DNA of 32,970 nucleotides from Saprospiraceae bacterium (GCA_016787345.1 JAEUUU010000115.1:1-32970), one strand, 5' to 3'. Numbered from the stretch's first letter, positions 8,764 to 17,234 are shown. Notes: generated from the sequence alone by a model not told the origin. Numbers and translations are program-made.

Positions 8764-9522
8764 TCAGACCAACAGCCGGATCGATTTCAGGTCGAATTGT
8801 TCCTGGCGGCCATCGGGCATTTCGAGGAGTAAAAAGCCTTGCTGGTGAACGCCTCGGATGACGGCTTCGAACGACAGGTGTTCGTCCGTTTTTTCAAAAC
8901 GCGACACAAGGCCCAGGCGGAACAAAGCGGCTTCGTAGTCGCGATGGATATCGGGCAGGTGGCCGGCTTTCAATTGCAAATAACGGCGTTCGATGCCCTC
9001 TAACAAGGCGCTCTCCACTTGGTCGGAATTGAAAGTCCGGCCGGTTGCCAGCGCCAGAGATGTTGGATTGGGAAGATCGGGTGGAAAATTTATCTGATTG
9101 ATATTCAGACCGATACCTACTATCGAGGATTGGATTTGGGTACCCGCCAGCGTATTTTCAATCAGGATGCCGCCGGTTTTTTTGCCGCCGATGTACAGGT
9201 CGTTGGGCCATTTGAGTGAAACGGCGATACCGAATTTCTCCACCGCTTCTTTGACGCCCAGGGCCACGGCCATGCTCAGAAAAAATTGCCGGGAAGCCGC
9301 CAGCCAGGTCGGGTACAGCAAGATGCTCAGGGTCAGGTTGGCGCCTGCCTCGCTTTCCCAGCGGCTGCCAAATTGGCCACGTCCGGCTGACTGACTGTCA
9401 GCCCTGACCACCGTTCCTTCGGGTGGCTTGTTTTTTGCAGTCTCGGATTTTAGCCAGTCGTTGGTCGACGGCAGCGTTGCGAAGCGTTGGTAAACTTTTC
9501 CGATAAAAAGGGTGTTAGCCAT
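8764..9522 (-). CDS. birA: biotin--[acetyl-CoA-carboxylase] ligase
   Basis: Attaches biotin through biotinyl-5'-AMP to the biotin carrier protein of acetyl-CoA carboxylase and other biotin enzymes in the cytoplasm. It has 252 residues and lacks an N-terminal DNA-binding HTH, so is a catalytic-only ligase, not a repressor. Visible motifs: STND near residue 19; the biotinyl-AMP loop AGRGQFGSRW near 46-55; KWPNDLYIGGKKTGGILIE near 104-122; and a small C-terminal beta domain. ATG 9522 is preferred to the in-frame TTG at 9528. It is divergent from rsfS, an arrangement I recall from other Bacteroidota. Confidence 0.93.
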   Translation of the reverse strand: MANTLFIGKVYQRFATLPSTNDWLKSETAKNKPPEGTVVRADSQSAGRGQFGSRWESEAGANLTLSILLYPTWLAASRQFFLSMAVALGVKEAVEKFGIAVSLKWPNDLYIGGKKTGGILIENTLAGTQIQSSIVGIGLNINQINFPPDLPNPTSLALATGRTFNSDQVESALLEGIERRYLQLKAGHLPDIHRDYEAALFRLGLVSRFEKTDEHLSFEAVIRGVHQQGFLLLEMPDGRQEQFDLKSIRLLV

Positions 9523-9560
9523 AAGCAATAAGCCGATGTGGCGGAGCGGGCGAAGATGTG

Positions 9561-9568
9561 TACCTTTG
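9561..9568 (+). promoter_or_regulatory. candidate -7 element for rsfS-ftsH
   Basis: TACCTTTG exactly matches TAnnTTTG in the birA/rsfS divergent gap. No clear TTTG is seen at -33. It would start a transcript about 80 nt ahead of the TTG start of rsfS. Confidence 0.5.
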
Positions 9569-9653
9569 AGGCAAGATTTATACTGCTACCGCGCCACAAA
9601 TTTTTGATGCCAGCGTTTACGCTATTAAACACAAACTCAATTTTCGTTCAAAT

Positions 9654-10046
9654 TTGAATCTCATTCGTGCAAGCCAGCCGAAATCCGGCAAATTGTCCAC
9701 CGAGTTGCTCAACCAGTGGATCATTGAAGGAATTCGGGACAAAAAAGGCAAAAACATCGTTCAACTCGACCTGCGCAGACTGGAAGACGCTCCGGCGGAT
9801 TTTTTCATCATTTGCGAAGGCGATTCCAGTACGCACGTCAAAGCGATCTCTGACAGCGTTTACAAAAAAGTCAAGGATGAACTCCTCACAACCCCGTCGC
9901 ACGTAGAAGGATCCAGCGGCGCCCGTTGGGTGCTGATGGATTATTTCAATACCGTCGTACACGTATTTTATCCCGAAACCCGCCAGTTTTACGAGCTGGA
10001 GTACCTCTGGAGCGATGCGAAAGTGACGGAGTTTGCAGAAGTTTAA
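9654..10046 (+). CDS. rsfS: ribosomal silencing factor RsfS
   Basis: RsfS/DUF143 family protein that binds ribosomal protein L14 and blocks subunit joining when nutrients fall. About 130 residues, with the family signatures GKNIVQLDLRRLEDAPADFFIICEGDSSTHVKAI and SSGARWVLMDYFNTVVHVF, then RQFYELEYLW. The start is uncertain: no in-frame ATG exists near the expected N-terminus. TTG 9654 is the best canonical alternative; the frame stays open upstream to at least 9576 with only ATT/GCT-type codons. An out-of-frame ATG at 9607 opens a 16-codon ORF overlapping this TTG. It lies 75 nt ahead of ftsH and is probably co-transcribed with it. Confidence 0.9.
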   Translation: MNLIRASQPKSGKLSTELLNQWIIEGIRDKKGKNIVQLDLRRLEDAPADFFIICEGDSSTHVKAISDSVYKKVKDELLTTPSHVEGSSGARWVLMDYFNTVVHVFYPETRQFYELEYLWSDAKVTEFAEV

Positions 10047-10121
10047 ACCAGCTTGCCGGGGCCCGCGCCCCAAAGCAACAGGTGGTCGCAGCCTTGAAAG
10101 CGATATTACTTAAAGAACATC

Positions 10122-12161
10122 ATGGCACAAGAAAATAATAACCGTTCCCGGCCCGACGATCCCGACCAACGCCCCCGTCGGGACAACAACGATAACAACC
10201 CCGGCGGTGGCGACAACATGCCCCGTTTCAGTTTTACCTGGATCTATTTCCTCATCGGCCTGCTCATCATCGGGGTTTACATGACCCGAATGTTTGGCGT
10301 CGAACGGAAAATTACGTGGGAGCGTTTTGAACAAATGGCGCGCCGCAACCAGGTAAGCCGCCTCGTAGTCGACCTCAACAACGACAAAGCCCTGGTATTT
10401 ATCCACCCCGACTCTTTGGGGCAGGGTGAATTCACCGACATCAAAGCCCCCGAACCCAAAGCTTTGAATGCCGACCAGCCCCAGTTTGTCTTCAACATCG
10501 GCACACCCGAGGTTTTCAACGACAATATGAAAACCCTCAACGAGTCGCTGGCCAAAGATAAAAAGACGCGAATCGTTCCGGAATACGACAACCGTACCAA
10601 CTGGACGGCCACGCTGATTACATATCTACTCCCCCTGCTGATCTTCGTTGCGCTGTGGCTGTTCATCCTTCGCCGCATGGGCGGAGGCGCCGGCGGCCCG
10701 GGGGCCCAGATTTTCAATATCGGCAAATCAAAAGCCACCTTGTTCGACAACAATACCCGCGTCAACATCACTTTTACCGATGTAGCCGGCCTGGATGAAG
10801 CCAAGGAAGAAGTGGTGGAAATTGTCGATTTTTTGAAAAATCCGAAAAAATACACCACCCTGGGCGGCAAAATCCCGAAAGGCGTCCTGCTGGTCGGTCC
10901 TCCCGGTACCGGTAAAACCCTGCTGGCCAAAGCCGTGGCGGGCGAAGCCGGCGTGCCGTTTTTCTCTATCTCCGGCTCCGACTTCGTCGAAATGTTCGTG
11001 GGCGTGGGCGCATCCCGCGTGCGCGACCTGTTCCGCCAGGCCCGTGAAAAAGCGCCCTGTATCATCTTTATCGACGAAATCGACGCCATCGGCCGTGCTC
11101 GCGGCCGCGGCGCGCTGCAAGGCGGCAACGACGAACGGGAAAATACCCTCAACCAACTCCTCGTGGAAATGGACGGCTTCCCGACCGACAAGGGCGTCAT
11201 CCTCATGGCCGCTACCAACCGCCCGGATATCCTCGACCACGCCCTGATGCGCCCCGGCCGTTTCGACCGTCAGATCGGTATCGGCCGCCCCGACCTCAAA
11301 GGCCGGGCTCAAATCTTCGATGTTCACCTTAAAAACATCAAGATTTCGCAGGAAGTCACCTCCCAGGCACTGTCCGAAATGACGCCGGGCTTTGTCGGCG
11401 CCGACATTGCCAACGTATGCAACGAAGCCGCCCTGATTGCCGCCCGTCGCAATAAAAAGGCCGTCGACATGGACGACTTCAACTACGCGCTCGACCGCGT
11501 TATCGGTGGTCTGGAAAAGAAAAACAAAATCATCAGTCCGGAAGAAAAGCAGATTATTGCCTACCACGAAGCTGGCCACGCCATCTGCGGCTGGTTCCTC
11601 GAACACGCCCACCCGCTGGTGAAAGTCACCATCGTGCCGCGTGGTCTGGCAGCCCTCGGCTATGCGCAATACCTGCCCAAAGAGCAGTACATCACCCGCA
11701 AAGAAAAAATGCTCGACGATATCTGCATGACGCTCGGTGGCCGCGCCGCCGAATCGGTCGTGTTCGACAAGATCAGTACGGGCGCCCAAAGCGACCTCGA
11801 TCATATCACCCGCCTGTCGTACGATATGATTATCAACTATGGCATGAATGAGAAAGTGGGCAACGTCTCCTTTTATACCATGCTCAACGAATCCTACTCG
11901 CGCCCCTTCTCCGAACAAACGGCCCACCTCATCGACGAAGAGGCGAAGCAGATGATCGAAGAACAATACGAGCGCGCCAAGAACCTGCTGCGCGACAAAC
12001 GCAAGGAACTCGACGCACTGGCGCAGGCATTGCTGGAAAAAGAAGTGCTGCACCGCACCGACCTCGAACAAATCATCGGCAAACGACCGTTCGCCGACCC
12101 CACGCCGGGTGAAAGCGCCTACATGGCCGAGGTCGAACCGACCATGCGCGACGATGATTGA
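10122..12161 (+). CDS. ftsH: ATP-dependent zinc metalloprotease FtsH
   Basis: Membrane-anchored hexameric AAA+ protease degrading damaged membrane proteins and short-lived regulators. 679 residues. A polar Asn/Arg/Asp-rich N-terminal cytoplasmic stretch (1-34) precedes TM1 (about 38-54); the periplasmic domain follows (about 60-160), then TM2 (about 163-184). The AAA domain has Walker A GPPGTGKT at 259-266, Walker B IIFIDEID near 314-321, pore loop MFVG at 291-294 and the second region of homology through [20 protein letters not shown]. The zinc site HEAGH is at 482-486, with the acidic ligand probably in the SDLDHIT segment. The 34-residue hydrophilic N-tail is longer than in E. coli FtsH. 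Downstream it converges on gpx, separated only by a long repeat-built hairpin. Confidence 0.97.
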   Translation: MAQENNNRSRPDDPDQRPRRDNNDNNPGGGDNMPRFSFTWIYFLIGLLIIGVYMTRMFGVERKITWERFEQMARRNQVSRLVVDLNNDKALVFIHPDSLGQGEFTDIKAPEPKALNADQPQFVFNIGTPEVFNDNMKTLNESLAKDKKTRIVPEYDNRTNWTATLITYLLPLLIFVALWLFILRRMGGGAGGPGAQIFNIGKSKATLFDNNTRVNITFTDVAGLDEAKEEVVEIVDFLKNPKKYTTLGGKIPKGVLLVGPPGTGKTLLAKAVAGEAGVPFFSISGSDFVEMFVGVGASRVRDLFRQAREKAPCIIFIDEIDAIGRARGRGALQGGNDERENTLNQLLVEMDGFPTDKGVILMAATNRPDILDHALMRPGRFDRQIGIGRPDLKGRAQIFDVHLKNIKISQEVTSQALSEMTPGFVGADIANVCNEAALIAARRNKKAVDMDDFNYALDRVIGGLEKKNKIISPEEKQIIAYHEAGHAICGWFLEHAHPLVKVTIVPRGLAALGYAQYLPKEQYITRKEKMLDDICMTLGGRAAESVVFDKISTGAQSDLDHITRLSYDMIINYGMNEKVGNVSFYTMLNESYSRPFSEQTAHLIDEEAKQMIEEQYERAKNLLRDKRKELDALAQALLEKEVLHRTDLEQIIGKRPFADPTPGESAYMAEVEPTMRDDD

Positions 12162-12163
12162 TT

Positions 12164-12341
12164 TTTTGTTGAGGATGCGAGGATTTGAGGATTCGAGGAT
12201 TTGAGGATTCGAGGATTTGAAAAAAGGGTTATTTCTGCTCTCATATGCGATTTCTATCGTCTGAAATCATCGCAATTAGAGGGAAGAAATAACCCTTTTT
12301 TCAAATCCTCGAATCCTCAAATCCTCGCATCCTCAACAAAA
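12164..12341. repeat. composite octamer-repeat hairpin between ftsH and gpx stop codons
   Basis: Inverted repeat of 178 nt. The left arm is 12164-12236 (73 nt) and the right arm 12285-12341 (57 nt); apart from a 16-nt excess in the left arm they pair perfectly. Each arm is built of GAGGATTY octamers, alternating T and C at the last base: six units at 12171-12218 and four in inverse orientation at 12303-12334. The 16-nt excess is exactly two units. Inside, a G/A-rich block reading GGGTTATTTCT pairs with AGAAATAACCC. The 48-nt loop itself has partial pairing (GCGATTTC with GAAATCATCGC). The arms begin 2 nt after the ftsH TGA and directly after the gpx TGA, so it can act as a bidirectional terminator. 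Confidence 0.85.
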
Positions 12342-12935
12342 TCAAATTCCGGCTGCCGCTTTGAATTCCGGGCTATCGGGTTCGACTTTAGAGCCAAAGA
12401 AGTGAGTCAGTTCGCCTTTTTCATTGATCAGGTATTTGCAAAAATTCCAGCTGGGCACATCGCTGTTCCAGCCATTCTGGGCCGGGTCGCTAAGCCATCG
12501 GAAAAGCGGCGCCTGGTTGTCGCCTTTGACGTGTACTTTTTCAAACATCGGAAAACTCACCCCGTAGTTTTTCTGACAAAACTCGGCGATTTCGCCGGCC
12601 GAGCCGGGCTCCTGATAACCGAAGTCGTTGCAGGGGAAACCCAATACCACGAAATTTTCTTTGTGTGCCTCGTAGAACAACTGCCAGTCGGCATACTGCG
12701 GCGTGTATCCGCATTTGGAAGCGACGTTGAGGATGATGATTTTTTTGCCGCGGTACTGCGACAGGCTGACGGGTTGTCCGTCGAGCGAATTGACCGTGAA
12801 ATCGGGCAGGATGGCTGCGGGTTTGCTCATGGTAGTGCTGGCTGTTTCAGCAGGGCGCGAGGCGACTTTGCTGGAGTTGAAGCAGGATGAAAAAATTAGG
12901 GCTGCAAGCAGAAAAAGAAAAAGCGAACTTTTCAT
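12342..12935 (-). CDS. glutathione peroxidase family lipoprotein
   Basis: Thiol peroxidase of the GPx family, 197 residues. A hydrophobic leader ending FSSC (Cys18) suggests a lipoprotein, so it would act on the periplasmic side of the envelope; the lipobox has Phe at -3 and is not ideal. The catalytic set is present: peroxidatic Cys75 in NVASKCGYT, Gln108 in GYQEPG, and Trp163-Asn164 in WNFCKYL. Cys102 in GFPCNDFG is the usual resolving-cysteine position (the common NQF reads NDF here). As a Cys-type GPx it most likely uses thioredoxin-like reductants rather than glutathione (family knowledge). It is 65 nt downstream of a fibre-protein gene on the same strand and may be read through from that operon. 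Confidence 0.9.
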   Translation of the reverse strand: MKSSLFLFLLAALIFSSCFNSSKVASRPAETASTTMSKPAAILPDFTVNSLDGQPVSLSQYRGKKIIILNVASKCGYTPQYADWQLFYEAHKENFVVLGFPCNDFGYQEPGSAGEIAEFCQKNYGVSFPMFEKVHVKGDNQAPLFRWLSDPAQNGWNSDVPSWNFCKYLINEKGELTHFFGSKVEPDSPEFKAAAGI

Positions 12936-13000
12936 AATGAATGAATGTGTTGGATGGTCTTGCAGCCCTTAACAGCCGTTGTCGTTTTTAGTTGAACAAC

Positions 13001-14434
13001 TTACTTTTTTGCCGCCTGCACGGCTTGTTCGATGGCTTGTAAACGTGCTTCGAAGTCGGCGGCTTGTTGCAACAAATCTTCATTTTGGCTCTTCAACAGG
13101 TCATTTTCAGTCCGCAAATCTTCTATTTGCCTCTGCTGCTCCTGAATCGCCGCCACAGCGACCGGGATAATCTCCACATACGCCACGCCCAGGCGTTCGG
13201 TGGGTTTCCATTCGCCGGCGCCGGTCGCCTCGTCGGTGGCTACCCATTCTTTGTCGCGCACGACTTCCGGCAAAACCGTTTGCAGTTCCTGAGCGACAAA
13301 CCCGATGCGGCGCCGGTCGCCGGTCGGGGAGTCTTTCCAGTAGAAAGATACCGGTCGGAGATTCATCAGTTCGTTCAGGCCGTATGGCGAGGGCTGAATA
13401 TCGCGTTTCATCCGTGCGTCGGAGGTATTGATGGTGCCATCGGTTGCCCATAGCCCCGTCCAGCGGAGCGCCGAGGTGCCCAATTGGCGGGTATTGTCGT
13501 AAGAAGGGTTGAAATTGGCGCTGCATTCCAGGTTTGCGCCACCGTCGGGACCAATAATTTTGCCATTGCCGAAGTCGATATAACTGTCGAGGATCAGGTT
13601 GGTGGCATACACTTTCCAGCGTTGTCCGGAGGTGCCCAGGGCCATGTCGTTGGCGACGGGGCGAAAACTTTGTCCGTAATAAAAAACAAGATCGTTGTTC
13701 GTTCCGAAGAGCTGCGCGGCATCCCCGAAGTACATTTTGCCGTCGATACCCACATTGCCGGCCACCCACAATTTGCTCAGTCCCATGTCGGTGGTGCCGA
13801 TACCGATCTTGCCATTGTTTTCATACACGGTGGAAGACGTCAGGGTGGTGTTGCCGGAGAACAAGGGCAGATAGCCGCTCGTGCCGCTGCCGCCGATACC
13901 GCCCGGGCCGGGTGGTCCCTGGGGACCGGCTGGGCCGGGATCGCCTTTCGGACCCTCCGGCCCCATAGGCCCCTCGGGGCCGGGTGGGCCGGGCAGACTG
14001 CTGCCCGATTCGGCAGCATAGAGGGCGTAAGGGACGGATACCATTTGCGTAGCGCCGAAGTTTTCATTGGCTTCAAAGGCGCCATTGCCGTTCAAATCGA
14101 CCGATACGGCCAGAAAGTAAAGGTTTTCACCCCAATTGACCACACCCAGATCATGTGGCTGGCCAGCCAGAGGGCTGCCGAACCCAACCATTGCACTGAC
14201 GGCGCCTTGAGGATTTACACTCAGATTTTGGTCTTCGGCAAAACGAATAGGACCGTTGGCGCCGTCCTCCCGGATCTGAAACCGGACTTTCAGCATAGTA
14301 CCCGGATCAAAACCCGACCCGTCGGCTTTGCGGGGCACGGCCTGGTAGTTAAACCCTTTTGGGACGGCAGTTTGGGCAATTAAATGAGCGGTCGCGGCCC
14401 AGATCAGGATCAGGGCAAACAGTGTTTTTTTCAT
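13001..14434 (-). CDS. collagen-like fibre protein with peptidase S74 chaperone domain (paralogue 2)
   Basis: Predicted exported trimeric fibre protein, 477 residues. Domains: signal peptide (1-20); a Bacteroidota N-terminal beta domain (about 24-140; KGFNYQAVPRKADG through VSVPYALYA); a collagen-like run of about ten Gly-X-Y triplets at 149-178; a head-domain region with NNGKIGIGTT; and an S74 intramolecular chaperone domain from about 330. The S74 motif NTSDARMKRDIQ carries Ser338 and Lys343, the five-residue Ser-Lys spacing of the self-cleaving dyad in phage tail-spike proteins. A C-terminal coiled coil (about 425-475) follows. Established for phage S74 domains: trimerise, then cut themselves off; the same here is inference. 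No T9SS domain is visible, so the export route past the periplasm is unknown. Confidence 0.85.
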   Translation of the reverse strand: MKKTLFALILIWAATAHLIAQTAVPKGFNYQAVPRKADGSGFDPGTMLKVRFQIREDGANGPIRFAEDQNLSVNPQGAVSAMVGFGSPLAGQPHDLGVVNWGENLYFLAVSVDLNGNGAFEANENFGATQMVSVPYALYAAESGSSLPGPPGPEGPMGPEGPKGDPGPAGPQGPPGPGGIGGSGTSGYLPLFSGNTTLTSSTVYENNGKIGIGTTDMGLSKLWVAGNVGIDGKMYFGDAAQLFGTNNDLVFYYGQSFRPVANDMALGTSGQRWKVYATNLILDSYIDFGNGKIIGPDGGANLECSANFNPSYDNTRQLGTSALRWTGLWATDGTINTSDARMKRDIQPSPYGLNELMNLRPVSFYWKDSPTGDRRRIGFVAQELQTVLPEVVRDKEWVATDEATGAGEWKPTERLGVAYVEIIPVAVAAIQEQQRQIEDLRTENDLLKSQNEDLLQQAADFEARLQAIEQAVQAAKK

Positions 14435-14484
14435 AATGAAAGGAGGTAAAAAAGAGCAGTTAGAGGCAAAAAGGAAAACCGATA

Positions 14485-15885
14485 TTATTCACCCCATCCG
14501 GATTGGCCGGCCCTGTTGGCTGCACCCATCATCTTTTCAAGCGCTGTCAGCCGGGTTTTCAATTGTTCGTTTTCTGCTTTCAGCACTTCTATTTGACTTT
14601 GCTGATCCTGAATAGCCGCCACCGTGACCGGGATGATTTCCGAATAAGCCACGCCAAGCCGGGCACTGGGACGCCATTGGCCCGCACCCGTGTTTTCATC
14701 AGTGACGACCCATTCGCGGTCGCGTACCACTTCGGGCAAAACGGCCTGAACTTCCTGGGCAATAAACCCGATGCGGCGGCTATCGCCTTCACGGGCCTCG
14801 TTCCAGCGGTACGATACGGGTCGAAGTTTCATCAGATCGCCGAGGCCGTAAGCCAGGGGCTGAATGTCGTTTTTGAGGCGTGCATCGGAAGTATTGATCG
14901 TGCCGTCGGTCGCCCAAACCTGGCTCCATCGGTAAGTCGAATTGCCCAGGTGACGCTGGTTGTCGATGCTCGGATTGAGGTTGGCATTGAAGTCGAGCGA
15001 CTGGCCCTGGCCGGCTTCAATTGTTTTACTTGATCCGAAGTCGATCGAACCATTCAGGCGTATATCGTTGGCGTACAGATCCCAACGGAACGAAGTGTTG
15101 CCGAGTGCCGTACCATTGCCCGAAGGGCGTAGCGGCGCGCTGCTGACCAGATCGCTCCCTGTGCTGTAAAACTCCTTGTAACTGCCGTTGCCCGACACGT
15201 CGCCCAGGCGAAGAAAACCGTCGACCCGGGTGTCGCCCAGTACACGCAGTTTGTTGACGCCCAGGTCGGTAGTACCGATACCGATGTTGCCGTTTTGTTC
15301 GGCGACCACCGAATTGCCGAGTGTAGTGGCATTGGCGCTGAACTTGGGCAGGTAGTTGACCGTGCCGCCGCCGCCGATGCCGCCGGCGCCGGCTGGCCCG
15401 GGAGGGCCCTGCGGACCCGGAGGACCTTGCGGACCTTGCGGACCCGGCACATTGTTGGCCGATTTTTGGGCGTAAAGAGCATAGGGAACCGACATCAGTT
15501 GCGTGGCGCCGAAATTCTCATTGTTCTCAAACGCGTTGTTTCCGTTGATGTCGACCGAGACGGCAAGGAAATACACCGCCGAGCCCCAGTCGACCAGTCC
15601 CAGGTCGTTCAGGTATCCCGCAACCGGGTTGCCCGCGCCGACCACGGCGCTCACGGCGCCTTGCTGATTGACGGTCAGGGTTTGCTCTTCGGCATAACGA
15701 ACCGTGCCGTTGGCGCCATTTTCACGGATAAAAAAGCGGATTTTCAGCGTCTGACCCGGATTGAAAGTGGAACCGTCGAAATGACGTGGAACGGCTTGAT
15801 AATGGAAACCCTGGGGCGCTCCGGCCTGGGCAAACGATTGCAGGGCGCTGAGCAGTGCCAGCGCAAGAAAAAGAATTTGTTTCAT
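14485..15885 (-). CDS. collagen-like fibre protein with peptidase S74 chaperone domain (paralogue 1)
   Basis: Paralogue of the next gene downstream, 466 residues, same architecture. Signal peptide (1-20, ending QSFAQ); N-terminal beta domain (about 24-140; QGFHYQAVPRHFDG to MSVPYALYAQ); about seven Gly-X-Y triplets (148-168), fewer than the paralogue; NGNIGIGTTDLGVNKLRVLG; then the S74 domain with NTSDARLKNDIQ (Ser333, Lys338) and RRIGFIAQEVQAVLPEVV. A C-terminal coiled coil (about 420-455) ends the protein. Conservation is strongest in the N-terminal and S74 domains, while the middle (about 180-320) has diverged, as expected if the middle part carries the binding specificity. It lies 37 nt after the small T9SS gene and 50 nt before its paralogue. 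Confidence 0.85.
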   Translation of the reverse strand: MKQILFLALALLSALQSFAQAGAPQGFHYQAVPRHFDGSTFNPGQTLKIRFFIRENGANGTVRYAEEQTLTVNQQGAVSAVVGAGNPVAGYLNDLGLVDWGSAVYFLAVSVDINGNNAFENNENFGATQLMSVPYALYAQKSANNVPGPQGPQGPPGPQGPPGPAGAGGIGGGGTVNYLPKFSANATTLGNSVVAEQNGNIGIGTTDLGVNKLRVLGDTRVDGFLRLGDVSGNGSYKEFYSTGSDLVSSAPLRPSGNGTALGNTSFRWDLYANDIRLNGSIDFGSSKTIEAGQGQSLDFNANLNPSIDNQRHLGNSTYRWSQVWATDGTINTSDARLKNDIQPLAYGLGDLMKLRPVSYRWNEAREGDSRRIGFIAQEVQAVLPEVVRDREWVVTDENTGAGQWRPSARLGVAYSEIIPVTVAAIQDQQSQIEVLKAENEQLKTRLTALEKMMGAANRAGQSGWGE

Positions 15886-15922
15886 TGCTTAATTTGAAAA
15901 AAAGTGGGGAAAAGAAGGGAAT

Positions 15923-16405
15923 TCAGTGGAGGTGTTGCACTTTGGCGGCGCCGGCCAGGCGGCCATTTTCATCCAGCAGGCGAAGGAGGTAGAGCCCGGC
16001 CGGCAAGTCGGCGAGATTGAACTCCGCCTGACCCTCGACGCGGGTCAGTTCGCTGACCGCCCGACCGCCGAGGTCGAATAATTGCGCCTGCAAAGGCAAC
16101 TCTGTCGTCAGGAAAAGGACGTCGGTGGCAGGATTGGGAAATACGGTAAATGAGATGGCCGCTGTACCGCCGGGGTCGTCGGAAGAAAGCGCCGGAGCGA
16201 CCCAGATCTGGTGAAAACCTTCACCCCAATAATAAACGGCGGCGCTGCGCGGGCTGACGGCCATTTCTCCCGCGGTCCAGTGCAGTGCGCCCGCCGGAGT
16301 CTGCGTGTACCCGCCGGCAGTGGCGACCACCTGTCGTTCCATGCTTTGCCCCGACAGGCTCTTCCAGGCGATCAGCACGATCAGTGGAATAAGTAAGTGT
16401 TTCAT
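15923..16405 (-). CDS. small T9SS type A sorting domain protein
   Basis: Secreted protein of 160 residues. The open frame extends 22 codons further upstream, but the ATG at 16405 begins the signal peptide MKHLLIPLIVLIAWKSLSG. A short N-terminal module (RQVVATAGGYTQTP.GALHWTAGEMAV, then YYWGEGFHQIWV) resembles the ATAGG/TxGE...QGFxQ module common in Bacteroidota. The rest is a T9SS sorting domain starting FTVFPNPATDVLFL and ending LPAGLYLLRLLDENGRLAGAAKVQHL. It is first in a run with the two S74 fibre genes and has the only good promoter there, so it may be the surface anchor or assembly partner of the fibres (inference). Confidence 0.8.
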   Translation of the reverse strand: MKHLLIPLIVLIAWKSLSGQSMERQVVATAGGYTQTPAGALHWTAGEMAVSPRSAAVYYWGEGFHQIWVAPALSSDDPGGTAAISFTVFPNPATDVLFLTTELPLQAQLFDLGGRAVSELTRVEGQAEFNLADLPAGLYLLRLLDENGRLAGAAKVQHLH

Positions 16406-16442
16406 GTGAATGAATTGGTGAACTTGTTTTTGTTTCATGCTG

Positions 16443-16472
16443 CAAAGGTGCCGCCCTGCCACATTGCCCAAA
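16443..16472 (-). promoter_or_regulatory. promoter of the T9SS/S74 fibre operon
   Basis: On the minus strand TTTG (plus 16469-16472) and CACCTTTG (plus 16443-16450; one mismatch to TAnnTTTG) are 18 nt apart. The start codon at 16405 follows about 38 nt downstream. Confidence 0.55.
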
Positions 16473-16499
16473 AGCCAAATCTCACCACCGGGAGATCAT

Positions 16500-16545
16500 A
16501 ATTGACGAACGGCCGGCGGCGTGTTGCCGCGGCCGTTCGTCAATT
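16500..16545 (-). terminator. strong hairpin after the secreted unknown gene
   Basis: A perfect 15-bp outer stem (AATTGACGAACGGCC, 16500-16514, with 16531-16545) plus a 5-bp inner stem (GCGGC/GCCGC) with one bulged G and loop GTGTT. It lies 41 nt after the 16587 stop. The trailing minus-strand sequence AATTATGAT is only weakly T-rich, so it may terminate or stabilise the 3' end. Confidence 0.5.
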
Positions 16546-16586
16546 GGAAAGAACCGTTTATCGGATGTTTGAAATGCGAGCGCAGT

Positions 16587-17234
16587 TTAACTTTTGAACC
16601 TCCCGTTGAAAAAAAATGCGCGTTTGGAGACGCCGATACAATTGCCTGTAAAATCAAATTGACCGCTCACCGCACCCGTCTTGGTATCGAGTGTGTCGAT
16701 ATGGCAAGCCCCTTCGATGCAATCGTACGATTCCAGTTCACCCTCCTTGTTTTTGAGTCGTACAAAAGCGGTAAAACGGAAAGGCGTGCCCGATTCCTCG
16801 TCGTAGGTGCTTTCCAGAGGTAGCGAGCCCAGGTCGGATTTGGTGATACCGCTGACGATCAGGAAAAATTTGTGTGTCTGCCCCAGGGTATCGGTCCAGT
16901 CGAGGTTGATTTGCAGCGATAGTTGTTCGCGTTCGGGTACGTCGTCGAGCAGTTGCGTATTATCGCGCCAGGGCAGCGGCTGGGTGGTGACGACGTTTTG
17001 TTTGATAATATCGTCGTAGGAGCGCCAATGCAGAAGGTTGGGCTGGCTGGATTTGCGAAGGTCGAAAGGTGAGCCTTGCCGGCCGCTTTGCAGGGAAACA
17101 TCGCCGACAGAAAGGGAGCACCCCTCACAATCGAGCCGGATGCTGTCGTTGGCGGCCCACTCGACAACCCTGACCTGGGCAAGCGCGGTATGGAGAGAAA
17201 TGACAAAAAACGAGAGGGTAAAGAGTTGTTTCAT
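16587..17234 (-). CDS. secreted protein of unknown function
   Basis: 215 residues with a clear signal peptide (MKQLFTLSFFVISLHTALAQ). I do not recognise a family. The mature part contains five cysteines: two in DCEGCS, two in DCIEGACHID and one in GNCIG. It has beta-rich alternation such as LSLQINLDWTD..GQTHKFFLIVSGI and FRFTAFVRLKNKEGEL, which fits a small beta-sandwich. No sorting domain, lipobox or TM segment. The even-odd cysteine set suggests one or two disulfides in the periplasm (inference). It is a single gene between pnp's terminator and its own hairpin. Confidence 0.7.
   Translation of the reverse strand: MKQLFTLSFFVISLHTALAQVRVVEWAANDSIRLDCEGCSLSVGDVSLQSGRQGSPFDLRKSSQPNLLHWRSYDDIIKQNVVTTQPLPWRDNTQLLDDVPEREQLSLQINLDWTDTLGQTHKFFLIVSGITKSDLGSLPLESTYDEESGTPFRFTAFVRLKNKEGELESYDCIEGACHIDTLDTKTGAVSGQFDFTGNCIGVSKRAFFFNGRFKS

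Noticed and set aside
10728-12071. 447-codon minus-strand ORF opposite ftsH
   Set aside because: Antisense to the conserved AAA and protease domains; His/Val/Asp/Gly-rich composition typical of a shadow frame.
12164-12341. Insertion sequence or MITE with target duplication
   Set aside because: No transposase; the arms lie flush with both stop codons and I see no duplicated target site outside them, so I keep it as a repeat of unknown origin.
13001-15885. Prophage tail-fibre genes
   Set aside because: The S74 domain is shared with phages, but both proteins have signal peptides and a Bacteroidota N-terminal domain, and no phage structural, lysis or integrase genes are nearby.
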